From positions 1 through 64,000 of the forward strand of contig NZ_JOEV01000022.1 in the NCBI RefSeq assembly GCF_000721105.1: a stretch of DNA of 64,000 bases, given 5' to 3'. The translations under genes were made by a program, and so were the position numbers. The notes under the pieces were generated by a model. That model had not been told where the DNA came from, made no database searches, and saw only the letters and a program-made list of their open reading frames with translations. This document shows positions 25,757 through 33,352 of the stretch, piece by piece (positions within the stretch are counted from its first letter, which is position 1; every line of letters starts with the position of its first letter). The stretch is from Streptomyces cellulosae. Its GTDB lineage: Bacteria > Actinomycetota > Actinomycetes > Streptomycetales > Streptomycetaceae.

Positions 25757-26105
25757 GTCCGTGTCCTCCGTCGGCCGACCGCCGGCATTACGTCGGCTCC
25801 GTGGAACGAGACGGGCCCACGCCGCCACGGGTTCCACCCCAGGGTCGGGGGGAGGCCGGCGGTGAGCTGTGGCGGTGTCCATGCCGGTACCTCCATGTGC
25901 CCTCCTCGTAAGCGTTCCGTGACCTAACCACACCGCCTTCAGGGGTTCACCCTGCGTTCATGTGCGGCCGTAGGCGCCTTCACCTGATCTGCCTAATTTC
26001 AGCCTTACGGATGTGGGCCGCGTACCGGGAACACGCGCCCGCATCACCCAGACTTCTCGCACGCCGCCGAATTCAGGACGGCGGCTCCTGGAAGGAACTC
26101 CCTCA
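25757..26105. other. Divergent intergenic region upstream of pstS
   Basis: About 350 nt between the oxidoreductase and pstS. Its right half holds the PHO-box array, AT-rich sequence at 25993-26010 that may include the pstS -10 element, and the ribosome-binding site GAAGGAAC. The left half carries only the oxidoreductase leader. Confidence 0.7.
25945..25988 (+). promoter_or_regulatory. PHO box array (PhoP binding) upstream of pstS
   Basis: GTTCACCCTGC (25945-25955) and GTTCATGTGCG (25956-25966) are direct repeats in 11-bp phase matching the Streptomyces PHO-box unit (GTTCACC). A degenerate unit (25967-25977) and CTTCACCTGAT (25978-25988) continue the same phase. Four units imply binding of two or more PhoP dimers and strong induction on phosphate starvation. 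Confidence 0.85.
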
Positions 26106-27230
26106 GTGAAGCTTCAGCGCATGAACCGGCGGGCCCTCACCCTCGGTGCTCTCGCCGTCTCCAGCGCCCTGGCCCTCACGGCGTGCGGCTCCGACGACAC
26201 CAGCAACGGTGGCGGCAGCAGCGCCTCCGCCACGGCCGCCGCCGGCAACATCAAGTGCGACGACGCCAAGGGCCAGCTGCTCGCCGACGGCTCCTCCGCG
26301 CAGAAGAACGCGATCGACGCCTGGGTCAAGCAGTTCACCCAGGCCTGCGGCGTGCAGATCAACTACAAGGGCAGCGGCTCCGGCGCCGGTATCACCGCCT
26401 TCACGCAGGGCCAGGTCGCCTTCGCCGGTTCCGACTCCGCGCTGAAGCCCGAAGAGGTCACCGCCTCCAAGAGCGTCTGCTCCGGCGGCCAGGGCATCGA
26501 CCTCCCGATGGTCGGCGGCCCGATCGCGGTCGGCTTCAACGTCCCGGGTGTGGACAAGCTCGTCCTGGACGCGCCGACCCTCGCCAAGATCTTCAACGGC
26601 AAGATCTCGAACTGGAACGACGAGGGCATCAAGAAGCTGAACCCCGACGCGACGCTTCCCGACCTCAAGATCCAGGCGTTCCACCGCTCCGAGGACTCCG
26701 GCACCACGGACAACTTCACCAAGTACCTGATCGCCTCGGCGAAGAGCGACTGGCCCTACTCGGGCGGCAAGGCCTGGCAGGCCAAGGGCGGCCAGTCCGC
26801 GTCCGGCTCCTCCGGTGTCGCCCAGCAGGTCAAGCAGACCTCCGGCGCGATCGGTTACATGGAGCTGTCGTACGCCAAGGACGGCATCACCCCGGTCAGC
26901 ATCGACACGGGCGCCTCCGCCCCGGTCGACGCCACCGTGGACAACGCCACCAAGGCCATCGGCGCCGCCAAGGTCGTCGGCACGGGCAAGGACCTCTCCC
27001 TCAAGCTCGACTACGCGACCAAGGCCGAGGGCGCCTACCCGATCACCCTCGTCACCTACGAGATCGTCTGCGACAAGGGCAACAAGGCGGACACCCTGCC
27101 CGCCACCAAGGCGTTCCTGCGCTTCATCGCCTCCGAGGACGGCCAGAAGGTCCTCGCGGCCAACGACTACGCGCCGATCCCCGACGACATCATCGCCAAG
27201 GTCCGCACCACCATCGAGGGCCTGAGCTGA
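26106..27230 (+). CDS. pstS: Phosphate ABC transporter substrate-binding lipoprotein PstS
   Basis: 374 aa from GTG 26106 with GAAGGAAC 7-8 nt upstream. The signal peptide ends at the lipobox LTAC (Cys27). Phosphate-binding segments are visible: LLADGSSAQKNAIDAW, YKGSGSGAGITAFTQGQVAF with AGSDSAL, and FHRSEDSGTTDNFTKYL. ISNWNDEGIKKLNPD is the family's conserved hinge region. It captures phosphate at the outer face of the membrane and hands it to PstC/PstA. A large hairpin separates it from pstC, which would allow more pstS than pstCAB transcript. Confidence 0.98.
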   Translation: MKLQRMNRRALTLGALAVSSALALTACGSDDTSNGGGSSASATAAAGNIKCDDAKGQLLADGSSAQKNAIDAWVKQFTQACGVQINYKGSGSGAGITAFTQGQVAFAGSDSALKPEEVTASKSVCSGGQGIDLPMVGGPIAVGFNVPGVDKLVLDAPTLAKIFNGKISNWNDEGIKKLNPDATLPDLKIQAFHRSEDSGTTDNFTKYLIASAKSDWPYSGGKAWQAKGGQSASGSSGVAQQVKQTSGAIGYMELSYAKDGITPVSIDTGASAPVDATVDNATKAIGAAKVVGTGKDLSLKLDYATKAEGAYPITLVTYEIVCDKGNKADTLPATKAFLRFIASEDGQKVLAANDYAPIPDDIIAKVRTTIEGLS

Positions 27231-27238
27231 CCTGAGTG

Positions 27239-27279
27239 TGCGGTCCGGTCCGGGGCCCGAAACCCCGGACCGGACCGCA
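27239..27279 (+). terminator. 17-bp hairpin between pstS and pstC
   Basis: The arms 27239-27255 (TGCGGTCCGGTCCGGGG) and 27263-27279 are perfectly complementary, with a 7-nt loop. It begins 8 nt after the pstS stop and has no following T-run. It is best read as an attenuator or mRNA-stabilising structure that lets pstS be expressed above pstCAB. Confidence 0.85.
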
Positions 27280-27370
27280 TCGTCCGGTGCACCGCCGCCA
27301 GGGGCCGCCGCAGACCGCGAACGGCTCCACAGGGCCGTACGGCGTACGGCTCCGCAGACCGGAGAACCCG

Positions 27371-28378
27371 ATGGACATCACCACGAAGAACACCGAAGCA
27401 CCTCCCCCCGCCCCACAGCCGACCGTGGCCGAGCAGAAGCGCGCGGCCCGTGGCGCCACCCGACCCGGCGACCGGATCTTCCTCGGTCTCTCCCGCGGGT
27501 CGGGCATCCTGCTGCTCGTGATCATGGCCGCGATCGCGGGCTTCCTCGCCTATCGCGCCTCGATCGCGATCAGCAAGGACGACGCCAACTTCCTGACCGC
27601 CTTCGAGTGGAACACCGGCCTGCTGCCGCCCAAGTTCGGCATCGCCGTCCTGGCGTTCGGCACGGTCGTCTCCTCGATCATCGCCATGGTCATCGCGGTC
27701 CCGATCGCCGTCGCGATCGCGCTGTTCCTCACCCACTACGCCCCGCGCCGGCTGCGCGGTCCGATCGCCTACGTGATCGACCTGCTCGCCGCCGTGCCGT
27801 CCATCGTGTACGGCCTGTGGGGCGCCCTCATACTCGTGCCGCACATGACCGGCCTGTTCGGCTGGCTGGACGAGTACCTCGGCTGGACCGGCATCTTCTC
27901 CTGGCAGGCCGGCGCGCCCCGCTCGATGCTGACCGTCGGCATCCTGCTCGCGATCATGATCCTGCCGATCATCACCAACGTGAGCCGCGAGGTCTTCCGC
28001 CAGGCTCCGCAGATGATCGAGGAGGCGGCCCTCGCCCTCGGCGCCACCCGCTGGGAGGTCATCCGCATGGCGGTGCTCCCCTTCGGCCGCTCCGGCGTGA
28101 TCTCCGCCTCGATGCTCGGCCTCGGCCGCGCGCTCGGCGAGACGATGGCCGTCGCCACCGTGCTCTCCCCGTCCTTCACCATCCAGACCAGCCTGCTCGA
28201 CCCGGGCGGCGGCACCTTCGCCCAGAACATCGCCAGCAAGTTCAGTGAGGCCAGCGAACTCGGCCGGGACGCGCTGATCGCCTCCGGTCTGGTCCTGTTC
28301 GTCATCACCCTGCTGGTCAACGGCGCGGCGCGGATGATCATCGCCCGCCGCAAGGAGTACTCGGGGGCCAACGCATGA
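27371..28378 (+). CDS. pstC: Phosphate ABC transporter permease PstC
   Basis: 335 aa from ATG 27371 (GGAG 8 nt upstream). After a cytoplasmic N-terminus it has six hydrophobic segments. The permease EAA loop reads EEAALALGATRWEVIRMAVLPFGRSGV, followed by GLGRALGETMAVATVL. LLAAVPSIVYGLWGALIL is the typical PstC signature. It forms the membrane channel with PstA. The stop overlaps the pstA start by 4 nt (ATGA). Confidence 0.97.
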   Translation: MDITTKNTEAPPPAPQPTVAEQKRAARGATRPGDRIFLGLSRGSGILLLVIMAAIAGFLAYRASIAISKDDANFLTAFEWNTGLLPPKFGIAVLAFGTVVSSIIAMVIAVPIAVAIALFLTHYAPRRLRGPIAYVIDLLAAVPSIVYGLWGALILVPHMTGLFGWLDEYLGWTGIFSWQAGAPRSMLTVGILLAIMILPIITNVSREVFRQAPQMIEEAALALGATRWEVIRMAVLPFGRSGVISASMLGLGRALGETMAVATVLSPSFTIQTSLLDPGGGTFAQNIASKFSEASELGRDALIASGLVLFVITLLVNGAARMIIARRKEYSGANA

Positions 28379-29436
28379 GCACCGCAGTCGCCGACAAGCG
28401 CCCCAGCAGCACGCTGCGCGGGGCCAGCCTGCCCAAGTGGTCGCCGTACGCCATCGCCGTCGGCTCCGTCGCCGTCGCGGCCGGCATCGGCCTGGCCGCC
28501 GGCCTGGACAGCAGGATCCAGTGGGGCCTGATCGCCGCGATCCTGTTCGTCCTCGGTACGTATGTGATCTCCGCCCGTGTCGAGGGCCGCCGCCAGGCCA
28601 AGGACAGGGTCGCGACCTCGCTGGTCTGGGTCGCCTTCCTGCTCGCCTTGCTACCGCTGGTCTCCCTGGTATGGACGACCGTCTCGCGCGGTGTGAAGGT
28701 CCTCGACGTCTACTTCCTGACCCACTCGATGGGCCTGATCTCCGACACCGAGCCGGGTGGCGGTATCTACCACGCCATCATCGGCAGCCTGGAGCAGGTC
28801 GGCCTCGCCACGGTGATCGCCGCCCCCATCGGTGTGCTCACCGCGATCTACCTGGTCGAGTACGGGCGCGGCAACCTGGCCCGGTCGGTCACGTTCTTCG
28901 TCGACGTGATGACCGGTATCCCGTCGATCGTCGCCGGTCTGTTCATCCTGAGCATCATGCTGATGTTCGACATGCAGCCCTTCGGTTTCGCCGGTTCACT
29001 GGCGCTGGCCATCCTGATGATGCCGGTCGTGGTCCGCTCCACGGAGGAGATGCTCAAGCTCGTCCCGAACGAGCTGCGTGAGGCATCCCTCGCGCTCGGC
29101 GTCCCGAAGTGGCGCACCATCCTGAAGGTGGTCCTGCCGACCTCGATCGGCGGCATCACCACCGGCATCATGCTGGCGGTCGCCCGTATCGCGGGCGAGA
29201 CCGCGCCGGTGCTGCTGCTGGTGTGGGGCAACTCGCTCATCAACAGCAACCCCTTCGAGGGTGCACAGCAGTCGTTGCCGCTGTACATCTATCAGCAGTA
29301 CCAGAACAGCCAGGGCTCAGGAGCGGCGTACGACCGTGCGTGGGCGGCGGCGCTGACGCTGATCGCGTTCGTGATGATCCTCAACCTGGTGGCTCGCGGG
29401 ATCGCCCGCTGGAAGGCCCCGAAGACCGGTCGCTGA
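28375..29436 (+). CDS. pstA: Phosphate ABC transporter permease PstA
   Basis: 353 aa, longer than PstA of enteric bacteria because of an N-terminal extension with two extra hydrophobic stretches (about residues 24-65), usual for actinomycetes. The core has DVMTGIPSIVAGLFIL, the EAA loop REASLALGVPKWRTILKVVLP, and ARIAGETAPVLLLVWG. It pairs with PstC. It is translationally coupled to pstC and followed after 38 nt by pstB. Confidence 0.97.
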   Translation: MSTAVADKRPSSTLRGASLPKWSPYAIAVGSVAVAAGIGLAAGLDSRIQWGLIAAILFVLGTYVISARVEGRRQAKDRVATSLVWVAFLLALLPLVSLVWTTVSRGVKVLDVYFLTHSMGLISDTEPGGGIYHAIIGSLEQVGLATVIAAPIGVLTAIYLVEYGRGNLARSVTFFVDVMTGIPSIVAGLFILSIMLMFDMQPFGFAGSLALAILMMPVVVRSTEEMLKLVPNELREASLALGVPKWRTILKVVLPTSIGGITTGIMLAVARIAGETAPVLLLVWGNSLINSNPFEGAQQSLPLYIYQQYQNSQGSGAAYDRAWAAALTLIAFVMILNLVARGIARWKAPKTGR

Positions 29437-29474
29437 CGCGACCCCACAGCGACTGATCTGGAAGTGAAGTAGTC

Positions 29475-30251
29475 ATGGCCAAGCGAATCGACGTAAGCGG
29501 GCTCACCGCCTACTACGGATCCCACAAGGCGATCGAGGACATCTCGATGACGGTCGAGCCGCGTTCGGTGACGGCCTTCATCGGCCCCTCCGGCTGCGGC
29601 AAGTCGACGTTCCTGCGCACGCTGAACCGGATGCACGAGGTCACCGCCGGCGGCCGGGTCGAGGGCAAGGTGCTGCTGGACGACGAGGACCTGTACGGCC
29701 AGGGCATAGACCCGGTGTCGGTGCGCCGCGAGGTCGGCATGGTCTTCCAGCGGCCGAACCCCTTTCCCACGATGTCGATCTTCGACAACGTGGCGGCGGG
29801 GCTGCGGCTCAACGGCAACTACAAGAAGAGCGAGCTCGGTGACATCGTCGAGAAGTCGCTCAAGGGCGCCAACCTCTGGAACGAGGTGAAGGACCGCCTG
29901 AACAAGCCGGGTTCCGGCCTGTCCGGCGGTCAGCAGCAGCGTCTGTGCATCGCGCGGGCGATCGCCGTGGAGCCGAACGTACTGCTCATGGACGAGCCCT
30001 GCTCGGCCCTGGACCCGATCTCCACGCTCGCCATCGAGGACCTGATCGGCGAGCTGAAGGAGCGCTTCACGATCGTCATCGTGACGCACAACATGCAGCA
30101 GGCGGCGCGGGTGTCGGACCGTACGGCGTTCTTCAACCTGTCGGCGGTCGGGCAGCCCGGCAAGCTCATCGAGATCGACGAGACGGAGCGGATCTTCTCC
30201 AACCCGTCGGTGCAGGCCACGGAGGACTACATCTCCGGCCGCTTCGGCTGA
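29475..30251 (+). CDS. pstB: Phosphate ABC transporter ATP-binding protein PstB
   Basis: 258 aa. Walker A is GPSGCGKST, the Q loop lies in [15 protein letters not shown], the ABC signature is LSGGQQQRL, Walker B is [12 protein letters not shown], and the switch His is in [13 protein letters not shown]. The NPFP Q-loop sequence and the [10 protein letters not shown] end are typical of PstB. It drives phosphate import from the cytoplasmic side. It is the last gene of pstSCAB and is followed by a strong terminator. Confidence 0.98.
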   Translation: MAKRIDVSGLTAYYGSHKAIEDISMTVEPRSVTAFIGPSGCGKSTFLRTLNRMHEVTAGGRVEGKVLLDDEDLYGQGIDPVSVRREVGMVFQRPNPFPTMSIFDNVAAGLRLNGNYKKSELGDIVEKSLKGANLWNEVKDRLNKPGSGLSGGQQQRLCIARAIAVEPNVLLMDEPCSALDPISTLAIEDLIGELKERFTIVIVTHNMQQAARVSDRTAFFNLSAVGQPGKLIEIDETERIFSNPSVQATEDYISGRFG

Positions 30252-30311
30252 GCCGACGCGGTTCCATGACCCCTCGCGGTGCTGCATGGCGGTGCCACCG
30301 CGAGGACGAAA

Positions 30312-30344
30312 GGGCCCGCCCCCCGGCTCCCGGGGGGCGGGCCC
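30312..30344 (+). terminator. Terminator after pstB
   Basis: A 15-bp perfect GC stem (arms 30312-30326 and 30330-30344, GGGCCCGCCCCCCGG) with a 3-nt loop follows the pstB stop by 60 nt. It ends the pst operon and separates it from convergent pit. Confidence 0.9.
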
Positions 30345-30421
30345 GTCTCTTCTCACCGCGGGGAACGGCCCGCGGCGGCTACGGCAACGCCAGGGCCACG
30401 AGGACGGCTACCGGAACGGCA

Positions 30422-30558
30422 GGTAGACGAGGGCGGCTACCGAGCCGGGTCGCCCACGGCCTGTGCCTCCGGAACGTCCAGGTAGACGAGGGCGGCTACC
30501 GAGCCGGGTCGCCCACGGCCTGTGCCTCCGGAACGTCCAGGTAGACGAGGGCGGCTAC
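30422..30558. repeat. 59-bp tandem repeat, 2.3 copies, at the 3' end of pit
   Basis: Two identical 59-bp copies (30422-30480 and 30481-30539) and a 19-nt partial third (30540-30558) that includes the pit stop codon. Just before them, 30379-30403 is a diverged copy of the last codons of pit. The array thus looks built from duplications of the gene end. Confidence 0.9.
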
Positions 30559-31553
30559 AGGAACGCCAGGTTCACGAGCCCGAACGCCGCCGCCGCCACG
30601 ATGGCCGCCGCCGGCATGGTGATGAACCAGCCCAGGACGATGTTCTTGGCCACACCCCAGCGCACCGCGTTCACGCGCTTCGTCGCGCCGACGCCCATGA
30701 TCGCGGAGGTGATGACGTGGGTGGTGGAGATCGGCGCCTTGAAGATGAACGCCGTGACGAACATGATCGACGCTCCGGTCGTCTCGGCGGCGAAGCCCTG
30801 CGGCGGGTCCAGCTCGATGATCTTGCGGCCGAGGGTGCGCATGATGCGCCACCCGCCCGCGTACGTGCCGAGCGACAGCATCAGGGCGCAGGCGATCTTC
30901 ACCCACACCGGGATCGGATCGTCCGCGCCCTGAACGTCACCGATGACGAGCGCCATCACGACGATGCCCATCGTCTTCTGGGCGTCCTGCAGACCGTGCC
31001 CGAGCGCCATGCCGGCCGCGGACACCGTCTGGGCTATCCGGAATCCGCGCTTGGCCTTGTGCGGGTTGGACTTGCGGAAGAGCCACATGATCGCGCACAT
31101 CACCAGATAGCCGGCGATCAGGCCCACGAAGGGGGAGATGAACATCGGGATGACGACCTTGTCCAGCACCCCGGACCAGATGACGTCCGTACCGCCCGCG
31201 AGCGCCGCGCCCACCATGCCGCCGAACAAGGCGTGCGACGAGGACGACGGCAGTCCGAAGTACCAGGTGACGAGGTTCCAGACGATGGCGCCTATCAGCG
31301 CGGCGAAGAGGATGCCCATCCCCTTGGAGCCGGTGGGCGTCTCGATCAGTCCCTTGCTGACGGTGTGCGCGACACCGCTGCCGAGGAACGCGCCCGCGAG
31401 GTTCATCACCGCGGCCATCGCCAGGGCGGCCCGCGGGGTCAGGGCGCGCGTGGAGACCGACGTGGCGATGGCGTTCGCCGAGTCGTGGAAGCCGTTCGTG
31501 TACGTGAATCCGAGCGCGACCCCGATGGTCACGATCAACGCGAAGGTGTCCAT
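30555..31553 (-). CDS. pit: Low-affinity phosphate permease, Pit family
   Basis: 332 aa from ATG 31553, 7 nt after the PhoU-like gene. It has two PHO4 signature repeats: GFTYTNGFHDSANAIATSVS near the N-terminus and ALGHGLQDAQKTMGIVVMA in the second half. About ten hydrophobic segments are visible, with PSSSSHALFGG and PISTTHVITSAIMG as the paired re-entrant motifs. It imports metal-phosphate with protons when phosphate is plentiful. It is convergent with pstB, and its last codon lies within the 59-bp repeat array. It corresponds to the PitH1 position of S. coelicolor as I recall it. Confidence 0.95.
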   Translation of the reverse strand: MDTFALIVTIGVALGFTYTNGFHDSANAIATSVSTRALTPRAALAMAAVMNLAGAFLGSGVAHTVSKGLIETPTGSKGMGILFAALIGAIVWNLVTWYFGLPSSSSHALFGGMVGAALAGGTDVIWSGVLDKVVIPMFISPFVGLIAGYLVMCAIMWLFRKSNPHKAKRGFRIAQTVSAAGMALGHGLQDAQKTMGIVVMALVIGDVQGADDPIPVWVKIACALMLSLGTYAGGWRIMRTLGRKIIELDPPQGFAAETTGASIMFVTAFIFKAPISTTHVITSAIMGVGATKRVNAVRWGVAKNIVLGWFITMPAAAIVAAAAFGLVNLAFL

Positions 31554-31560
31554 GAAGGGG

Positions 31561-32181
31561 TCAGGACTCCTTGACGGCGATGGTCTCCACCGTGTTCGCC
31601 ACATGCTCGAACGCGTCGGCCGCTTCCTCGAGCACGTCGACGATCTGCTTGAGCTTCAGCACCTCGATGGCCTCGTACTTGCCGTTGAAGAGGTGGGCGA
31701 GCAGCTTGCGGTGGATCTGGTCCGCCTGGTTCTCCAGCCGGTTGACCTCGATCCAGTACTCGGTGAGGTTGTCCATCGTGCGCAGGTTGGGCATCGCCTC
31801 GGCGGTCAGCTCGGCCGCCCGTGCCAGCACCTCGATCTGCTGCTCGACGCCCTTGGGCAGTTCCTCCACGTTGTAGAGGACGACCAGGTCGACGGCTTCC
31901 TCCATGAAGTCCATGATGTCGTCGAGGGACGACGCCAGGTTGTAGATGTCCTCGCGGTCGAAGGGCGTGATGAAGGAGGAGTTCAGCTGGTGGAAGATCG
32001 CGTGCGTGGCATCGTCACCCGCGTGTTCCGCGGCCCGCATGCGCTCTGCGATCTCGGCCCGGGCGGAGGCGTCCGCCCCGAGCAGTTCCATGAGGAGTTT
32101 CGAGCCCGTGACGATGTTGTCCGCGGACGCGGCGAACATGTCGTAGAAGCTCGTCTCCCTGGGGGTCAGACGAAAGCGCAC
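31561..32181 (-). CDS. PhoU-like DUF47 family protein
   Basis: 206 aa, mostly helical and acidic. It matches the DUF47 branch of PhoU-like proteins paired with Pit transporters (SFYDMFAASADNIVTGSKLL, NSSFITPFDREDIYNLASSLDDIMDFMEEAVD, LENQADQIHRKLLAHLFNG). The FDREDI and DDIMD motifs are the metal-cluster-binding segments of PhoU. It probably regulates the Pit permease encoded 7 nt downstream. It is not the PhoU that partners PhoR/PhoP. Confidence 0.93.
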   Translation of the reverse strand: MRFRLTPRETSFYDMFAASADNIVTGSKLLMELLGADASARAEIAERMRAAEHAGDDATHAIFHQLNSSFITPFDREDIYNLASSLDDIMDFMEEAVDLVVLYNVEELPKGVEQQIEVLARAAELTAEAMPNLRTMDNLTEYWIEVNRLENQADQIHRKLLAHLFNGKYEAIEVLKLKQIVDVLEEAADAFEHVANTVETIAVKES

Positions 32182-32333
32182 AAGGGGTCCTCGGGGTGCA
32201 TCGGTTTCGGTCAGGCTGATGCTAGGCGCATCATCCGGCCACGGCTAATGGGCCGTCCCCCAGTGTCGCCCATCGGGCAGACTGCTCGGCACGGGGGCCG
32301 CCTGCAGGCCACATACCCCGGAAAGTTCGGTAC

Positions 32334-32356
32334 CATATACCCACTAGGGGTATATG
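32334..32356 (+). promoter_or_regulatory. csoR: CsoR operator
   Basis: The arms CATATACCC (32334-32342) and GGGTATATG (32348-32356) form a 9-bp inverted repeat with centre ACTAG, as in the CsoR box of Streptomyces (ATACCC and GGGTAT halves). It ends 13 nt before the csoR ATG and 3 nt before the GGAGGA ribosome-binding site, so csoR must be autoregulated. Confidence 0.88.
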
Positions 32357-32369
32357 TCTGGAGGACGCG

Positions 32370-32735
32370 ATGACGACCACCGAGGCCGGCGTGGAAACGC
32401 CCTCCGACGGGGCGGCGGCAGAGCCGGACGTCGTGACGGATCACGACCGGGGCGTGCACGGCTACCACAAGCAGAAGGACGAGCACCTCAAGCGGCTGCG
32501 CCGCATCGAGGGCCAGATCCGCGGACTGCAGCGGATGGTCGACGAGGACGTCTACTGCATCGACATACTCACGCAGGTCTCCGCCTCCACCAAGGCCCTG
32601 CAGTCCTTCGCCCTGCAGCTCCTGGAGGAGCACCTGCGCCACTGCGTCGCCGACGCGGCCGTCAAGGGTGGCGCCGAGATCGACGCGAAGGTGGAAGAGG
32701 CGACGAAGGCGATCGGCCGGCTGCTGCGGAGCTGA
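32370..32735 (+). CDS. csoR: Copper-sensing repressor CsoR
   Basis: 121 aa. The DUF156 fold is clear (HLKRLRRIEGQIRGLQRMVDEDVYCIDILTQVSA). The Cu(I) ligands are the Cys of VYCID and the His and Cys of LEEHLRHCV, i.e. the C-H-C set of CsoR rather than FrmR or RcnR. It represses copper-efflux genes and itself until Cu(I) binds. It has an acidic, unstructured N-terminal tail of about 35 residues. GGAGGA precedes ATG 32370. Copper ATPase genes are not in this window. Confidence 0.95.
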   Translation: MTTTEAGVETPSDGAAAEPDVVTDHDRGVHGYHKQKDEHLKRLRRIEGQIRGLQRMVDEDVYCIDILTQVSASTKALQSFALQLLEEHLRHCVADAAVKGGAEIDAKVEEATKAIGRLLRS

Positions 32736-32800
32736 AGCGCGGGGGCGGGAAGACCTGTGTGCCGGGTGTCGAGGGCGACAAGGGCGGCGGTGTCGAGGGC

Positions 32801-32900
32801 GACGTGAGCGCCGGTGGCCGTAAGCGACATGAGCGCCGGTGGCCGAAAGCGACATGAGCGCCGGGTGGCGAAGGCGGCATGAGCGCCGGTGACCGAAAGG
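32801..32900. repeat. 25-bp tandem repeat, four copies
   Basis: Four imperfect 25-bp units (starting at 32801, 32826, 32851 and 32876), with the core GACATGAGCGCCGGTGGCC. They follow the csoR stop. A 24-bp direct repeat (GTGTCGAGGGCGAC core) precedes them at about 32767-32804. Confidence 0.9.
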
Positions 32901-32982
32901 AAGCATGAGGTGGGCCGGGGCGGCGTCCCGGCCCACTCGCCCGCCGCCCGGGACCCACTCGCCCGCTGTCCGGGACCTACTC

Positions 32983-33078
32983 GCCGGGCCGCCACGGGAC
33001 TCACGCGCCGGGCCGCCACGGGACTCACGCGCCGGGCCGCCACGGGACTCACGCGCCGGGCCGCCCCGGGACTCACGC
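32983..33078. repeat. 24-bp tandem repeat, four copies
   Basis: Three identical 24-bp units and a fourth with one change (starting at 32983, 33007, 33031 and 33055). The core is GCCGGGCCGCCACGGGAC. Degenerate units precede them from about 32939. The last unit covers the stop codon of the small minus-strand gene at 33073. Confidence 0.92.
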
Positions 33079-33243
33079 GCCGGAGGCGCGTTCCTCGGCC
33101 ACCCTCAGGACCTCGTCGATGCTCTCCAGGCTGAGCCGGTCCTCGGCGGCCGAGGCCGCGATGATCAGCTCGCCGCACAGTTCGATCTCGGCGAGGGCCA
33201 CGTGGTCCTGAACTGCCGTACCGCCGACCGGAGCCACGCGCAT
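33073..33243 (-). CDS. Conserved-looking small protein
   Basis: 56 aa from ATG 33243 (GTG 33246 is possible). The sequence starts MRVAPVGGTAVQDHVALAEI, continues with ELCGELIIAASAAEDRLSLE, and ends in an acidic amphipathic helix (SIDEVLRVAEERASGA). Codon third positions are GC-rich and the protein has no low-complexity sequence, unlike its surroundings. A strong AGGAGG lies about 18 nt upstream, rather far. The function is unknown. Its 3' end abuts the 24-bp repeat array. Confidence 0.7.
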   Translation of the reverse strand: MRVAPVGGTAVQDHVALAEIELCGELIIAASAAEDRLSLESIDEVLRVAEERASGA

Positions 33244-33352
33244 CACCTCGTCTCTGCCGTCACCGACCTCCTAGGGTAGGCAGCGGCCCACGCCCCGCGC
33301 ATGGCACGGAAGGGCTAGTTCTTGACGTCCGTCACGAGTCCGTGCAGAACCT

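Noticed and set aside
32801..33078. Repeat arrays as a CRISPR locus
   Set aside because: The units are directly adjacent with no unique spacers, are not palindromic, and no cas gene is present.
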